DNA from: Macropodus opercularis
Taxonomy: Eukaryota; Chordata; Actinopteri; Anabantiformes; Osphronemidae
Assembly (NCBI GenBank): GCA_030770545.1
Contig: CM061109.1
Coordinates: 186,001-250,000 of the forward strand
Reading direction: 5' to 3'
DNA: 64,000 nt
How positions within the stretch are numbered: the stretch's first letter is position 1; each line of letters starts with the position of its first letter. The notes below the pieces were generated by a model that had not been told where the DNA came from, made no database searches, and saw only the letters and a list, made by a program, of their open reading frames with translations. A program made the translations under genes and the position numbers. Shown one piece after another: positions 33,269-43,395 of this stretch.

Positions 33269-34032
33269 TCACACAGGTGGAGGAGGAGCAGGGGGCGAGG
33301 TCTGTCCTTCTGCCCTGTCAAACCACAGCTCACCTGCCTAAAAGAGTAGAGTGGACCAACAGACACGGCTGGATTGTCCGCAAGTACGAGAATGGTTCCA
33401 CTCGGCAAGAGGAACATAACTGGTTTTACAGAAGACGCACAATCATGGAAAATCTGGAAAATTCTAAAAATTCCAAAGACGCCAGTCTGACCCTGTATTA
33501 CCCCATCAACAAAGACAGAGACACCTACACCTGCACCGTCTACGACGAGGAGGGAGCCGTCCTGGAACGGAAACACGTCAGGCTGCATGTCAAAGGTTAG
33601 TGCTGCAGGTCAAAGGTTAAAGGTAGTAGATCAAAGGTAGTCAGATATCAGTGCTGCAGACACAGGTCAGAGGTGAAACCTTCTATTTGTCAAAAGTGCA
33701 GCCGTGATGCTGTGTCATCTCAGCCCGTCAGGTGCTGGAGGTGGAGGAGGGGGCGGAGTCTGTCCTGCTGCCCTGCCAACACACAGACCCACTGACAGAC
33801 ATCAGGGTGGAGTGGGAGACCAGCAACGGCTGGAAGGTCCACGTGTATCAGAACGGATCCGACCGACCTGAAGAACAGAACCCGTTCTACAGAGGCCGCA
33901 CAGAGATGAAGACAAGGTCAGGTCTGATGCTGAGGAATCCAACAGACAGAGACAGCGACATCTACACCTGCAGCGTCTACAGCAGTGACAGGAGAGTCCT
34001 GCTGAAGACAGACGTGTCACTTCGGGTCAAAG
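33269..34032 (+). CDS. V-set immunoglobulin exons 3 and 4 (gene B or continuation of gene A), partial
   Basis: Two further V-set exons, 33269-33595 and 33724-34032, each bounded by a CAG acceptor and an AAAG|GT donor, both phase 1. They encode LLPCQTT…VEWTNRH…DTYTC and LLPCQHT…VEWETSN…DIYTC, with the conserved cysteine pair, tryptophan and aspartate-x-tyrosine-x-cysteine. They resemble each other (NGS, EEQNPFYRGRT-type words) more than domains 1 and 2. No signal exon lies between 33172 and 33269, so they either belong to a second gene with a missing start or are spliced on from domain 2 with the membrane exon skipped; the shared phase allows this. No membrane exon was found downstream before the repeats at 34.1 kb; possible terminal exons are noted at 37.9 and 38.6 kb. 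Confidence 0.65.
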
Positions 34033-34084
34033 GTCAGTGAGGCAGAGTTCACAGTCTAAGGTCGATTTAGAACATGTCGATTCT

Positions 34085-34258
34085 AACCAAGCGATTCCAA
34101 CCAAACGATTCAACTAAATTATTCAATCAAGCAATTCAACCAAACTAATTGACTAAACGATTGCAACTACACGATTCAACTAAACGATTCAACCAAACGA
34201 TTCAACCAAACGATTCAACCAAACGATTCAACCAAACGATTCAACCAAACGATTCAAC
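34085..34258. repeat. 13-bp tandem array (CGATTCAACCAAA)
   Basis: Irregular copies at the start become perfect 13-bp copies towards 34258. The array borders a GC-rich block that starts abruptly. Confidence 0.9.
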
Positions 34259-34261
34259 GTT

Positions 34262-34502
34262 GTGGACTTGGGTGCCCGGTGTCTGTGGGGTTCCTTGGCG
34301 GGGGCCTGCCTGCTCCTGGGGGGTGCTCCTTCCCCTGGGGCGTCCTTGTGGGGGCGGAGGGTTGCCGCTCCTAGCGGTCGGACTCCTAGGATGCGGCGGG
34401 GGCACGTGGCGATGGAGCATGATGGGATCGGTGGGGAGATCTGCCTGGGCACTGGATCCCTGTGGCACCTGGGCTGGGGTCGGACCGCCCTACACAGCTA
34501 CA

Positions 34503-34555
<53 letters not shown>

Positions 34556-36060
34556 CATCTAGGGGGGGTGTGGACTTATGGGCTTGTGTATATGGGGGTG
34601 GATATGTGTAGATGCATATGGATCTGGATGTGTGTTATGTAAGAGATTGCGTGTCTGAATGAATGACCTCACGGGGCGAGCATGAGTGTGCGTGAGGGAG
34701 AGGATGTGTATGTGAGACAGAGGAGGTGGGGAGGCCCTGACTGCGCTGCCTGTGGTTCCCTGGGCAGCATAACCGTGGCCCTCTGGTCAGGTCTGTCTGT
34801 CCCCCTCTGGGAGGGACTGGGGGTGGTGGGATAGGATGCTGAGCTAGTCTGGGACCTAGCTCGGCTGACCTTTGTACCTCATGCCACAGCTACATTTTAC
34901 ACCCATTCACCTAGGTCTATGAGGGGCCCTGTCCATATGGGGGGACTGGCTCTAATTGCAGCCTTAACCATCGTCCCTCCCAGAACGGAATGCCCCTCAG
35001 TTTTTAACTACATTACACACAACACCAAACAAGGCTTTGGAGACTGGTAGTCTTCCAATGTCCTTCATATTCACATACACATACATTTAGGGCCTAAGGG
35101 GGTGGTCTCCTACTGGGGTCCGAGAGGAGGGGCCAGGTGTGACCTCGGTAGTCGCCTCCGGCAAGGATGACCACCACCCTGTTCTTAATTGCAAGTAGAC
35201 ACTTAGGGACGGGGGACACCCTCTGGGAGACACGTCCGTCAGCCAGCGGTTGTGCTCCTGGACACCTCCCCCACTTTTAATGCATCTTAGCCCCACACTT
35301 ACAAACCAAGCTGGCTGGCAGGGTAACGGGGTCCTGTCTTGCTGCCCCTGGCTCCTCCTCGGATGGGGGCGGGGGAGGTGGCTTTAGAGGTGCCGCGGGT
35401 CCTGCCCTGGGCCCCGCGGGTACTGGGTCGGAGACCAACCCACCTCATGAATGGGACTTCGCGTATGGTGTGGGTGTGAGTGTGTATAGTATCATGTATG
35501 GATGGATAGGTTCTGGGGGGATTGTATGTAGCAGTATGTGTATGGGGTATGTACGTTAGTGGTGTGGCTGATGTTTGGGTGGCCCGATCCTGGCGCAGGC
35601 TAGGGGATCTTGCTGCCTGGGCAGCCTCCTCTGCTGATTCCCTCTAATGCCTACCTAGTGCAGCAAGCCCACCATGAGGCTGGGGGTGGTGTCTGGCCGT
35701 GGGGGGGGGGCTCTTCTCCGTCCTTGCGGGGGACGCAAACTGGGGGTGGATTCCCCTCGGGACGCCGGGGGCCCTCGCCTATGGGTTCCTTGCAGACTGT
35801 GGGTGCCCGGGTTCTGCTCTCTGGGGCTGACCCCCCCGGTGGAGGGGGGTCTGCTTCTGTTCTTCCCGGGGCGGGCTGGCGCTGGCTCATCGGTGGCCGG
35901 ACCTGGCTCCTGGTGCTGTCCCTGTGGCTGCTGCGGCCCTGTCTGGGGGGCGTGGGTGGGCGCCCCGGTTCAAGGCATCTGCCCTTCCGGGCCTGAGAGG
36001 TATGTGGCGCACTGGTTACTGGGCCCTTTCTTGCTGCTTGCTGGAGCATTGGGACGGTAG
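34262..36060. other. GC-rich block, unclassified, probably a dispersed repeat
   Basis: About 1.8 kb markedly richer in G and C (runs of GGGGG, GGGGTGG) than everything around it, starting immediately after the 13-bp array. It holds a (TG)n run at 34505-34552 and many open frames on both strands, a consequence of high GC content, none with recognisable protein similarity or splice structure. The abrupt composition change suggests an inserted element, possibly an untranslated part of a retrotransposon. I cannot name it. Confidence 0.45.
34505..34552. repeat. (TG)n microsatellite
   Basis: About 24 TG dinucleotides inside the GC-rich block. Confidence 0.97.
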
Positions 36061-36744
36061 GGACACATTCATCACCTTCCCCCATCACCCTGGTTTCTGC
36101 TAGTGGCACTGTGCACCAATGCTTGTATCACCACAAGCGGTGAATGATGTTGTTTCACTGTTTCGGGGTAATGGAACAAACTATATGAGCAACAAAGTGC
36201 ATACGTGTTATGTTATGATATACCTTCCTCTTATGTATCTATTTACTTATTTTAATTGGTTTTTGTGGTTTTTTTTTTTCACAAATGAAGTTATCATGGT
36301 GTTGGTAATGCTGCACTTGTACTTATAGTCGTTGTGTGGTTATTGTTGTTATTGCTGCTGTGGTTACTGTAGATGTCGCTGCTTGTCATTATCATCATAC
36401 CTACCAGGACTGTTAACAATCAATTTCATCACTATAACTTATTTACGTAATGTCAGCTATACCCTGTTGGTTGTACTATGTATCTTGTTGTCTGTGCTTC
36501 CTCTTCTCCCCCCCCCCCCCCCCCCCACCTTTCTTCCTGTCCAATCCAGAGACTCTCATTTTGTCTTGATAGACCAATTAAAACAAAGATCTTCAAAGAG
36601 GGGTTCATAGTTTATGTATCCCTTTTGAAAAAGCAAAACTGCCCACCACAATACAGCATCCAGCACATACATGATGGATGCTAAACTGCTGGACAGGACA
36701 AAAAAAAAGGTTGCTCAAAAAAAAAAAAAAAAAAAAAAAAAATA
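36061..36744. other. AT-rich stretch with C-run and A-run
   Basis: After the GC-rich block the sequence becomes AT-rich. It contains a run of about 20 C at 36509-36528, an ATTAAA at about 36577 and an A-run of roughly 27 at 36716-36742. The A-run abuts the truncated end of the minus-strand LINE. No gene seen. Confidence 0.5.
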
Positions 36745-37785
36745 AGTTTGATGATTGACATAGTTCCTAACGTGTTCTTACTGTCCAGTTGTGCGAGAAC
36801 AGAGGGCAGTGCAGTGGAGGCACGGTAGGCAAACTGGTGTGGGTCTAGTGTGGGTGGGAGAGAGTCCTTCAGGTGCACCAGGACCAACTGCTCAAAGCAC
36901 TTCATAGAGATGGGTGTGAGTGCTACAGGGCGGTGGTCATTCAGGCATGTTGGCTCAGCTGCTTGGGCAAGAGACAAGTTAATAACGTTTGTGAATACCC
37001 CAGCGAGCTGCTCCACACATGGTCTAAGAACCCGTCCAGCAGCGTATGTTGATACGGCTCAGTGTAGACGTCTGTGGAGGTGAGGATGACGGGTGACGGA
37101 TGGGTGAAGAAGTGATTTTGGTGGCAGATTCTTTGCTGTCTCTTTCGAAGCATAAAAGTCATTAAGCTGGTTCAGGAAGGAGACGTTTGTGGCTGCGTTT
37201 GTAGTCACTAATGGCCTGGATGCTCTGCCACAGAGTTGGAAAAGTGCTCCTCTAGCTTTAGTTTGCAGCAGTGCTTGGCTTCTCGTTGAGATTTGCCCTG
37301 GAAGTGCTGGAGGCGCCTGCCTCTTGTTCGTCCATGGCTTCTGATTTGGGTGTGTGGTGATCTGCTGCTGGGTTGTAACGCTGTCTATGGCGGCGTTAAT
37401 GTAGTCCAGAACAGAGGAAGTGTGGCCGTCTATGTCCGTGTGAGAGCCACTGGTGACCTGGGAAGCAAACACACTCCAGTCTGTGTGTTGAAACCTGTCC
37501 TGGAAGTCAGCCCCCGCTGGCCACACTCTGATGGCCCTCACTGGTGGCTTCACACGGTTGTTGAGGGGTGAGGGACAAAGAAAACTGATCTGATTGTCCC
37601 AAGTGAGGGAGGGGGGTCACAGCGTAGGCGTCAGCCATGTTTGTGTATACATGGTCCAAGGTTTTGTTTCCTCTGGGGTGACAGGAAACGAGCTCTGCCT
37701 TTAAGTTAGAGTGATTCAAATCTCCAGCTACAATAAAGCTGTCTGCTGTTCACTGTCGGGAGGAATGTAAGCAGTTATAATGGTG
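36745..37785 (-). pseudogene. Broken LINE (CR1/Rex-like), endonuclease end to reverse transcriptase
   Basis: On the minus strand, pieces of a non-LTR retrotransposon ORF2 follow in order: IITAYIPPDSEQ and VAGDLNHSNLK (endonuclease), CHPRGNKTLDHVYTNMADAY and PLPHLGQSDQFSLSL (endonuclease end), DGHTSSVLDYINAAIDSVTT and NQKPWTNK (linker), then LAGVFTNVINLSLAQA, CLNDHRPVALTPISMKCFEQ and LPPTLDPHQFAYR (first RT motifs). Several frame changes and a stop break the frame, and it stops before the catalytic RT motif. It is a dead, 3'-truncated copy of the same family as the scrap at 1165-1505. Confidence 0.85.
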
Positions 37786-37930
37786 GAGGCAGGTAAAACA
37801 GTCTACGCTTAACCATGAGAAATATAATGAATAAAAGAACTGAAAATCAGGATCAGGCGGGATCGTTACAATAGTTCAATCTAACGTAATTAGATTTGTA
37901 ATGTAACCGTTTCTGCTTTCAATTTCAGGA

Positions 37931-38114
37931 ACAAACCAGTGACAAAACTACTGCAGAACAAATAAAGAAACGTGAAACAAGCAAATCAACTGGGTCCAAA
38001 CTCGGATGAGAACTGTTGCAGACAGGAGGACAACAGGAAATTTAATTCCTCTCAACTTTACACTTTATCTGATCTGTATTCTGACTATTTGTTAGTTGTT
38101 GTGTAGAAATAAAT
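37931..38114 (+). other. Candidate terminal exon with polyadenylation signal
   Basis: A good acceptor (CTGCTTTCAATTTCAG, ending about 37929) is followed by a 26-codon open stretch of hydrophilic residues (EQTSDKTTAEQIKKRE…, phase 0) to a TGA at about 38009, then AATAAA at about 38109. It could be the cytoplasmic-tail exon of V-set gene B, but V-set junctions nearby are phase 1 and no membrane exon connects them. Speculative. Confidence 0.25.
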
Positions 38115-38622
38115 GAATCTTAAATTCAAACCCTTGGAACTGACTTTATAAAACCAGTTTTTCTCTTTGCCTCTTCCAGTCAGAGTGAGTTTTTCTTAAG
38201 CGCCGTCTCCTCAATCAGCTCGACTGTGGCTATAGTTCAGATTTATGAAGGATTTATCTTAAATGCTTCACTCTGAAGTTTCCATCCCTGGAGCTTTTGC
38301 TTCAGGCTCTAAACAAGGAACTACTGCGTCAAATGATTGTGCTGTGGAAACAAGTATAGTACGACAACATAACCTTCACTGTCGCAGCAAAGTGAGAGTC
38401 TCTACATGAGCCTGTGTTACAGAGGGGATCAGCCTGTGAAGGTGAGAGTCCATGAGTCTATGAGGAAGTGGAAATGTGGGCTGGAAGAGGCCTCTAGTGT
38501 GGAGGGCGGGAGCTGAGCTTCGGTGATGGTTGGGATCCCGAGGGGCAAAGGTGGAGGGTGGAGAGGGCTCTGACCGCTGGGCCAATGATTCTGGAGCCCA
38601 TCTCGACTGACTTCTGTTTTAG
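38115..38622. other. Gap without a recognised gene
   Basis: Short open frames exist on the minus strand but lack similarity. Possibly intron of a gene using the exon candidate at 38623. Confidence 0.3.
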
Positions 38623-38711
38623 AGGCTAAGGGAGTGAAACCAGCACAGGAAGAAGAAGGAGAGCACACTCTCAGTGAAAGCATCGTAGATGACGATGGTG
38701 ACATTACATAA
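38623..38711 (+). other. Candidate phase-1 terminal exon
   Basis: Acceptor CTGACTTCTGTTTTAG is followed by a frame that, entered in phase 1 like the V-set exons, reads EAKGVKPAQEEEGEHTLSES and IVDDDGDIT before TAA. An acidic tail of this type would suit a membrane protein's cytoplasmic end. Linking it to the V-set exons is inference only. Confidence 0.25.
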
Positions 38712-39546
38712 ATATTATACTGATCCAGCCCCCGGCTTAGTGTCTGAGCAACATGTCACCTTCTCATTACCAACGCGACTGCTCCTATTACTATTACTAT
38801 TATTGAAAAGGTTTTTGGATGGATGCTGAGCCCCTTGCCTCTTCAGATAAGTCTGCTGTTCAGAACCGCGCTGCTGAGAACTTTGTTCCTTTGGACTTGG
38901 AATCAATGTTGGAACAAATGTTTCATATTTACATCGCTCTTAGATCAAGATATGTGGCATCCACCAAGATTCCTCCAGCGTCCTGACCCTTTACCCTAAT
39001 AAAGACTAACTAACCCCAACCCCAAACTGCAGAGATGGGATGGGAGATGTTGAGGTTTGAAAGAGGGAGGCAAAGAAAAGATTCAGCCCTGATTTAAGTT
39101 TAGGAGATAGGCCAACTGAGTAATTAACAGGCAAATTCAATAAAACAGAAGCAAACAGTACATCTACACACATTCAATTCAATTCAATTCAACTTTATTC
39201 ATATAGCACCAATTCACAACGTCAGTGATCTCAAGGCTCTTTACAGTCAGGTTTAAGACCTGACACAACTAAACCCAACAAATCCCACATTGAGCAGCTT
39301 TGAATTGGAGCCAATCAATAAATTTTACATTTTAATAGCAACAGCAGAAAAACTCTATAGAGGAAGAAACCTCCAGCAGACCCAGGATCAGTGGGAGAAC
39401 ATCTGCCTTGACCGGTTGGAGTGAAGGGATAGAGAAGAGAGAAAACAACAACAACAACAAAAAAACAAGCAGCAACAGACTCAGGCAGGATGGTTGGACC
39501 AGCAGCTGAACACTGAGACACACGACTCTGAGTCTGACGATACCTG

Positions 39547-41353
39547 GGGCCTGTTGCACAAAAAAAGGGTTAAGACATCTGGGATAGATGACTCAGCTGA
39601 GCTCAATAAAGCCAAAACATGTGCGTCCAGGCTTAATTGGTTGCACAAAGACCAAGCCAGGATGAGCAGACACGGATTCATTAAGCCAGGTGAAACCAAT
39701 CCTGGATAGGTGCGCGCTCACCGCTCCCTCAAATAGACCCCGCCACAGATCACAGATGAACTGATTTACCATGGCAACTAGAGCCGCGTACGAGGAGGTA
39801 AAAGATATAATTAAGAAGAAAGACAACACCGCCACAGTGATAAAGCAAAGAGAAAAAGCGTGGTCTGCAAAGTATTGTAGAACGCCTGAATGCGGAAGTA
39901 GCACAATTACACACTCACCGCTCCGCTGAAACATCACAACTACAAATCAAATATTTAATTCACATCACAAAAAACGCAGTTGTACTGTAATTATGAAACG
40001 GTTCCATTTTTTATTGAAATGCACTGCATATATGAGTAACGTAACTCCATCACACTGTATAAAGCTATGATATATTATTATTAAAGCCTTACATTATTAC
40101 TTTACGTTACTACGCTCAGTACGGTTTAATCTTAGTCGTTGTACTCTGCTTATTATGTTGTCCACCGTTTTTTTTGTGTTTCCCCTGCTTTTATTAATGT
40201 AAAGCAGCTTTGACAGAATGAAACAATTGTGAAAAGTGCTATATAAATCAAATTTTCTTGAATACATAGATGAGCTATAATAATAATCACTTTAATTTAT
40301 ATAGCGCCTTTCAAAGGACCCTAGCTAGCTTTAAATATATTTATATAATTTCTTATGCATAATATTTTTATTTTATTTTATCCTTGTACTTTACACACCC
40401 TGATATCACCTCACTGCATTTATTTTAGTGTGCAGACATGCAGGGTGTGTTATATACAGACCTTTGAATGTGTATGTATCATTTTGTATAATATGCTTTG
40501 ATTCTGTGCTTTCCATCTTGTAGAGTCACTCTGACTTCAGCTTCGAAAGGAGCTGATAGTTTACCTGCTTTGTTTTGTCCTTATTCAATAAAGGAACATA
40601 ATGTTACACATTGTGTTTTTATATTCATATGGAATGTGTATTTGTTTATATGACAGAGTACTAGGGCCCCACTGAGGAAAAAGGATAAAGTCATAAATTT
40701 ATGAGGCTGGTTCTTTCTGCAGAAAAGCAACATATTCTTTTTACAGTTTTGATGGTTCTGACAATGTGATACTTCATATTCTGGCACATCAGCATGTCTT
40801 TGTTTATGAAACCATACTGAAGTACAATTTCACGAAATGCCCCACATCTGTAATTTTAACAACTGTCCTCCTTTAAAACAACTGGTTAATATATTATGAC
40901 TTGTCTTTTTTTTCCCTCTGTGGCCCTAATATTCTATCATTTTATATATAGCCTTATAGTCTATGGGAAACTGTAAATTATCTAATGATAGCAACATCAT
41001 CTAAAAATCATTATTTATCCAAAATGATTGAAATTAATGCTCACAAACGTTTAAATGATGACAGTGGGTCTAGTTATATGTGATAACAATGTATAGTGAG
41101 CAGTGAAATAACTATTGGTTTCCATTTGTGGCGACTGCTGACTGACATTAGGGATGAGATTAAACAGATCCTGGAATTTAGCCTGGTCTGGAGCAGGTTC
41201 GCTCCACAGAATAAATCTCCATGGTAATTTATACCATAACATATCCTCCTGCCCCCTATCCAGCTTTAGTGCAACCGCATTACGGATCAATTGAGCCAGG
41301 ATCACCAAGATATCCTGGCTTAATCCCTTATCCTACTTTTGTGCAACAGGTCC
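39547..41353. mobile_element. Harbinger-like DNA transposon nested in the LINE
   Basis: The left end GGGCCTGTTGCACAAAA and the reverse complement of the right end GGACCTGTTGCACAAAA differ at one base and form terminal inverted repeats; similarity continues inward (GGATTAAGCCAGGAT-type words). The trinucleotide CTG flanks both sides (39544-39546 and 41354-41356), and the uninterrupted LINE copy at about 12344 has this CTG once, so it is a 3-bp target duplication. TIR sequence and 3-bp duplication fit PIF/Harbinger elements. At 1.8 kb with no transposase recognised it is non-autonomous. A word common in fish repeats (TTTATATAGCGCCTTTC) lies at about 40296. Confidence 0.75.
39771..39990 (+). pseudogene. 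Remnant of a Harbinger Myb-like accessory gene
   Basis: Inside the transposon an ATG opens MATRAAYEEVKDIIKKKDNT and continues to IKQREKAW; there the plausible protein passes to another frame, which reads SIVERLNAEVAQ and runs to a TAA at 39990. The basic helical character and the KQREKAW…ERLNA pattern resemble the Myb/SANT-like DNA-binding protein that PIF/Harbinger elements encode beside the transposase. The frame change marks it as a pseudogene. Family assignment rests on pattern only. Confidence 0.45.
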
Positions 41354-42600
41354 CTGGAGATGAGAATAGAGAGAAACACAACTAGAGAGAACAGAGACAA
41401 AGTTAGTCACATGTGGACATGGAGGCATGTTAGTGGATGGAATAGATAGAAAACCAGAGGAGCTCAGTGAATGAAGGAGGTTCCAGCATCTAAGCCTGTA
41501 GCAGCTGAACTAAGAGATGGATCAGAGGAACCAGAACCATCTGGAACCATCAGCTTTGTCAGAAAGGAAGGTTTCAGCCTAGTTTTAAAGCAGAGAGGGC
41601 GTCTCATATTTGTTGTCATAGTTTTTTTCAATAAAGGTTTGGCCACAGCAACATTAAACCTGTGGTACGTAGCCTGTAAACAGAGACTGGTTGGTTTGAT
41701 TTAATGTGGACGTGCTGATTAATGGAAAAACTGATCTAGTTGGGATTAGGTCTAAGAGACAAGTAGCTGATTTAGCAGAGTTAATTATTAGGCTGTTGGA
41801 TCTGAAGATCGGTTTATGACTTTTGTTGACAGATTCTGATAAATCTTTTCTCTAATGGTTATGATTTTATTGGTAAAGAAATTCATAAAGTCGTTGCTGC
41901 TGAGATTTAAAGGGACACTAGGCTCAACACAACTATGACTCTTAGTCAGCCTGGCTACAGAGCTGAACAGAAACCTGGGGTTGTTTTAATTTTCCTCAAT
42001 TAATGATGAATAGTATGTGGTTCTAGCAGCACAAAGTGCTTTTTATATAGTATTAAACTGTCTTTCCATGCTAGACAGGATTCACCTCATTTGTTGACGC
42101 CACAGTCTTTCTAGTTTTCGAGTCCTCTGCTTAAGGCTGCGGATCTGAGTTATACCATGGATCCAACCTGCTCTGATTCACTGGCTTCTTCTTCAGAGGA
42201 GCAACAGAGTCTAAAACTAACTGAACCAACCAAGTAAAACCAACAGAGTCCAGTAGTGAGTTAAACAGTGTTGAGTTACTGTCAACATCTACATGAATGT
42301 TAAAGTCGCCCACTACAGTCACTTTATCTGTGGAAGATCTAAGTTAGATAAACACTGTGAACGTTCAGTGCAGAACTATGGACCAGGAGGACGGTGGACG
42401 ATGAGAACAACTGGTTTGTGGGTTTTCCAGGCTCAGAGTGAGGCTCTAATGAATTCTAGCTGTTCAGGTCTAGGGGTCATTAATACATCTGAGTTATCTG
42501 CAGGGAGGCTGTCAGACTGCGACTCTGCGTCCTGGGCTCTGTTCTGTCATCACGGTTCAGCTGTCTAATAAACTTGGCCACGTTACTAGAGAGATTATGC

Positions 42601-43325
42601 ACAGATGCAGCTTTGGATGCAGCAAGGAACTAGACTTGGTTTAATTGATCCTGCTTCTGTGCAACCAGATCCAAGATAATTTCACCCAGGATATGTTTAA
42701 AATCTCAGCTTGTCTGGGTTTTGTCTGAGATCAGTATCAACAGTTATCAGGTGAGCTCTTCTGGATGAACAGTCTTTTAGGTGGAGATACTTTGGTGATA
42801 TTGAACCCAGACTTCTACCATTTCAGCATCAAGCCCACGAGCCCAAGCTCCTTAAACCGGTTTGAGGTTTACAGGTGGATCATTGTCAGAACGAAATCTT
42901 ATTGTGCAAATGTACGTAAACTTCAACAGCTTGGTCCTGACAGTCAAGAAATATTAAAGCCAGCAACATTCACGTCTGTGTATTTTTATTAGCATATGTT
43001 TCTATCATTTTATGAGATACATAAACATTCGATTTAGCACTTTTTGGAGGACAGAAGACTCAACCGCTGTTTTCGCCTTTATTATTTTACTAAAACTCTT
43101 CTGTGTTTTTAAGTAGTCCTCCGTCTCTACCAGCGGCTGAAGGGGTGATGGACCGACGACCACGTGACGACTGACAGACGCCACACGTTACTGTATGAAA
43201 ATACCACACGTAACATTTGTCTAAACAAAAACAACTAAACACTTCTGAAACAGTTTCCACATTATAAACTCAGCATCAAAAAAACCAACAGTGGACGTTT
43301 GATCAAACTAAGAAAACAGAACAAC
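42601..43325. other. Intergenic gap
   Basis: Between the LINE and the rrp1b 3' end. No exon or clear repeat seen. Confidence 0.45.
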
Positions 43326-43331
43326 TTTATT
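43326..43331 (-). terminator. Polyadenylation signal of the rrp1b-like gene
   Basis: TTTATT on the plus strand is AATAAA on the minus strand, 65 bp beyond the stop codon at 43396-43398. This implies a very short 3' UTR. Confidence 0.6.
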
Positions 43332-43395
43332 AAAATGTGCTGTTAGTCAACAGCTGAAAACAGTTGGGTTTCTCTGCGTCTCCAGTCTGTCTGCG

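Larger units (their letters stand above)
39170..42600 (-). pseudogene. Broken LINE (L2/CR1-like), interrupted by a Harbinger-like element
   Basis: The minus strand reads, from right to left, VVGDFNIHVDVDSNSTLFNS and LLDSVGFT (endonuclease, about 42230-42320), then many small pieces of the linker and RT start with stops (FLFSSVARLTKSHSCVEPS, NDFMNFFTNKIITIREKIYQ, ATVKPLLKK-like words near 41640), then jumps by internal deletion to the 3' region shared with 12085-12695 and ends in an AATTG-type tail at about 39175-39192. The 1807-bp block 39547-41353 is a later insertion; removing it makes the LINE 3' region continuous with the other copy. Dead element. Confidence 0.8.

Noticed and set aside
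34149..36109. Open frames of 70-150 codons in the GC-rich block on both strands
   Set aside because: Long open stretches are expected at high GC; composition is Gly/Pro/Arg-rich, with no splice structure or recognisable domain.
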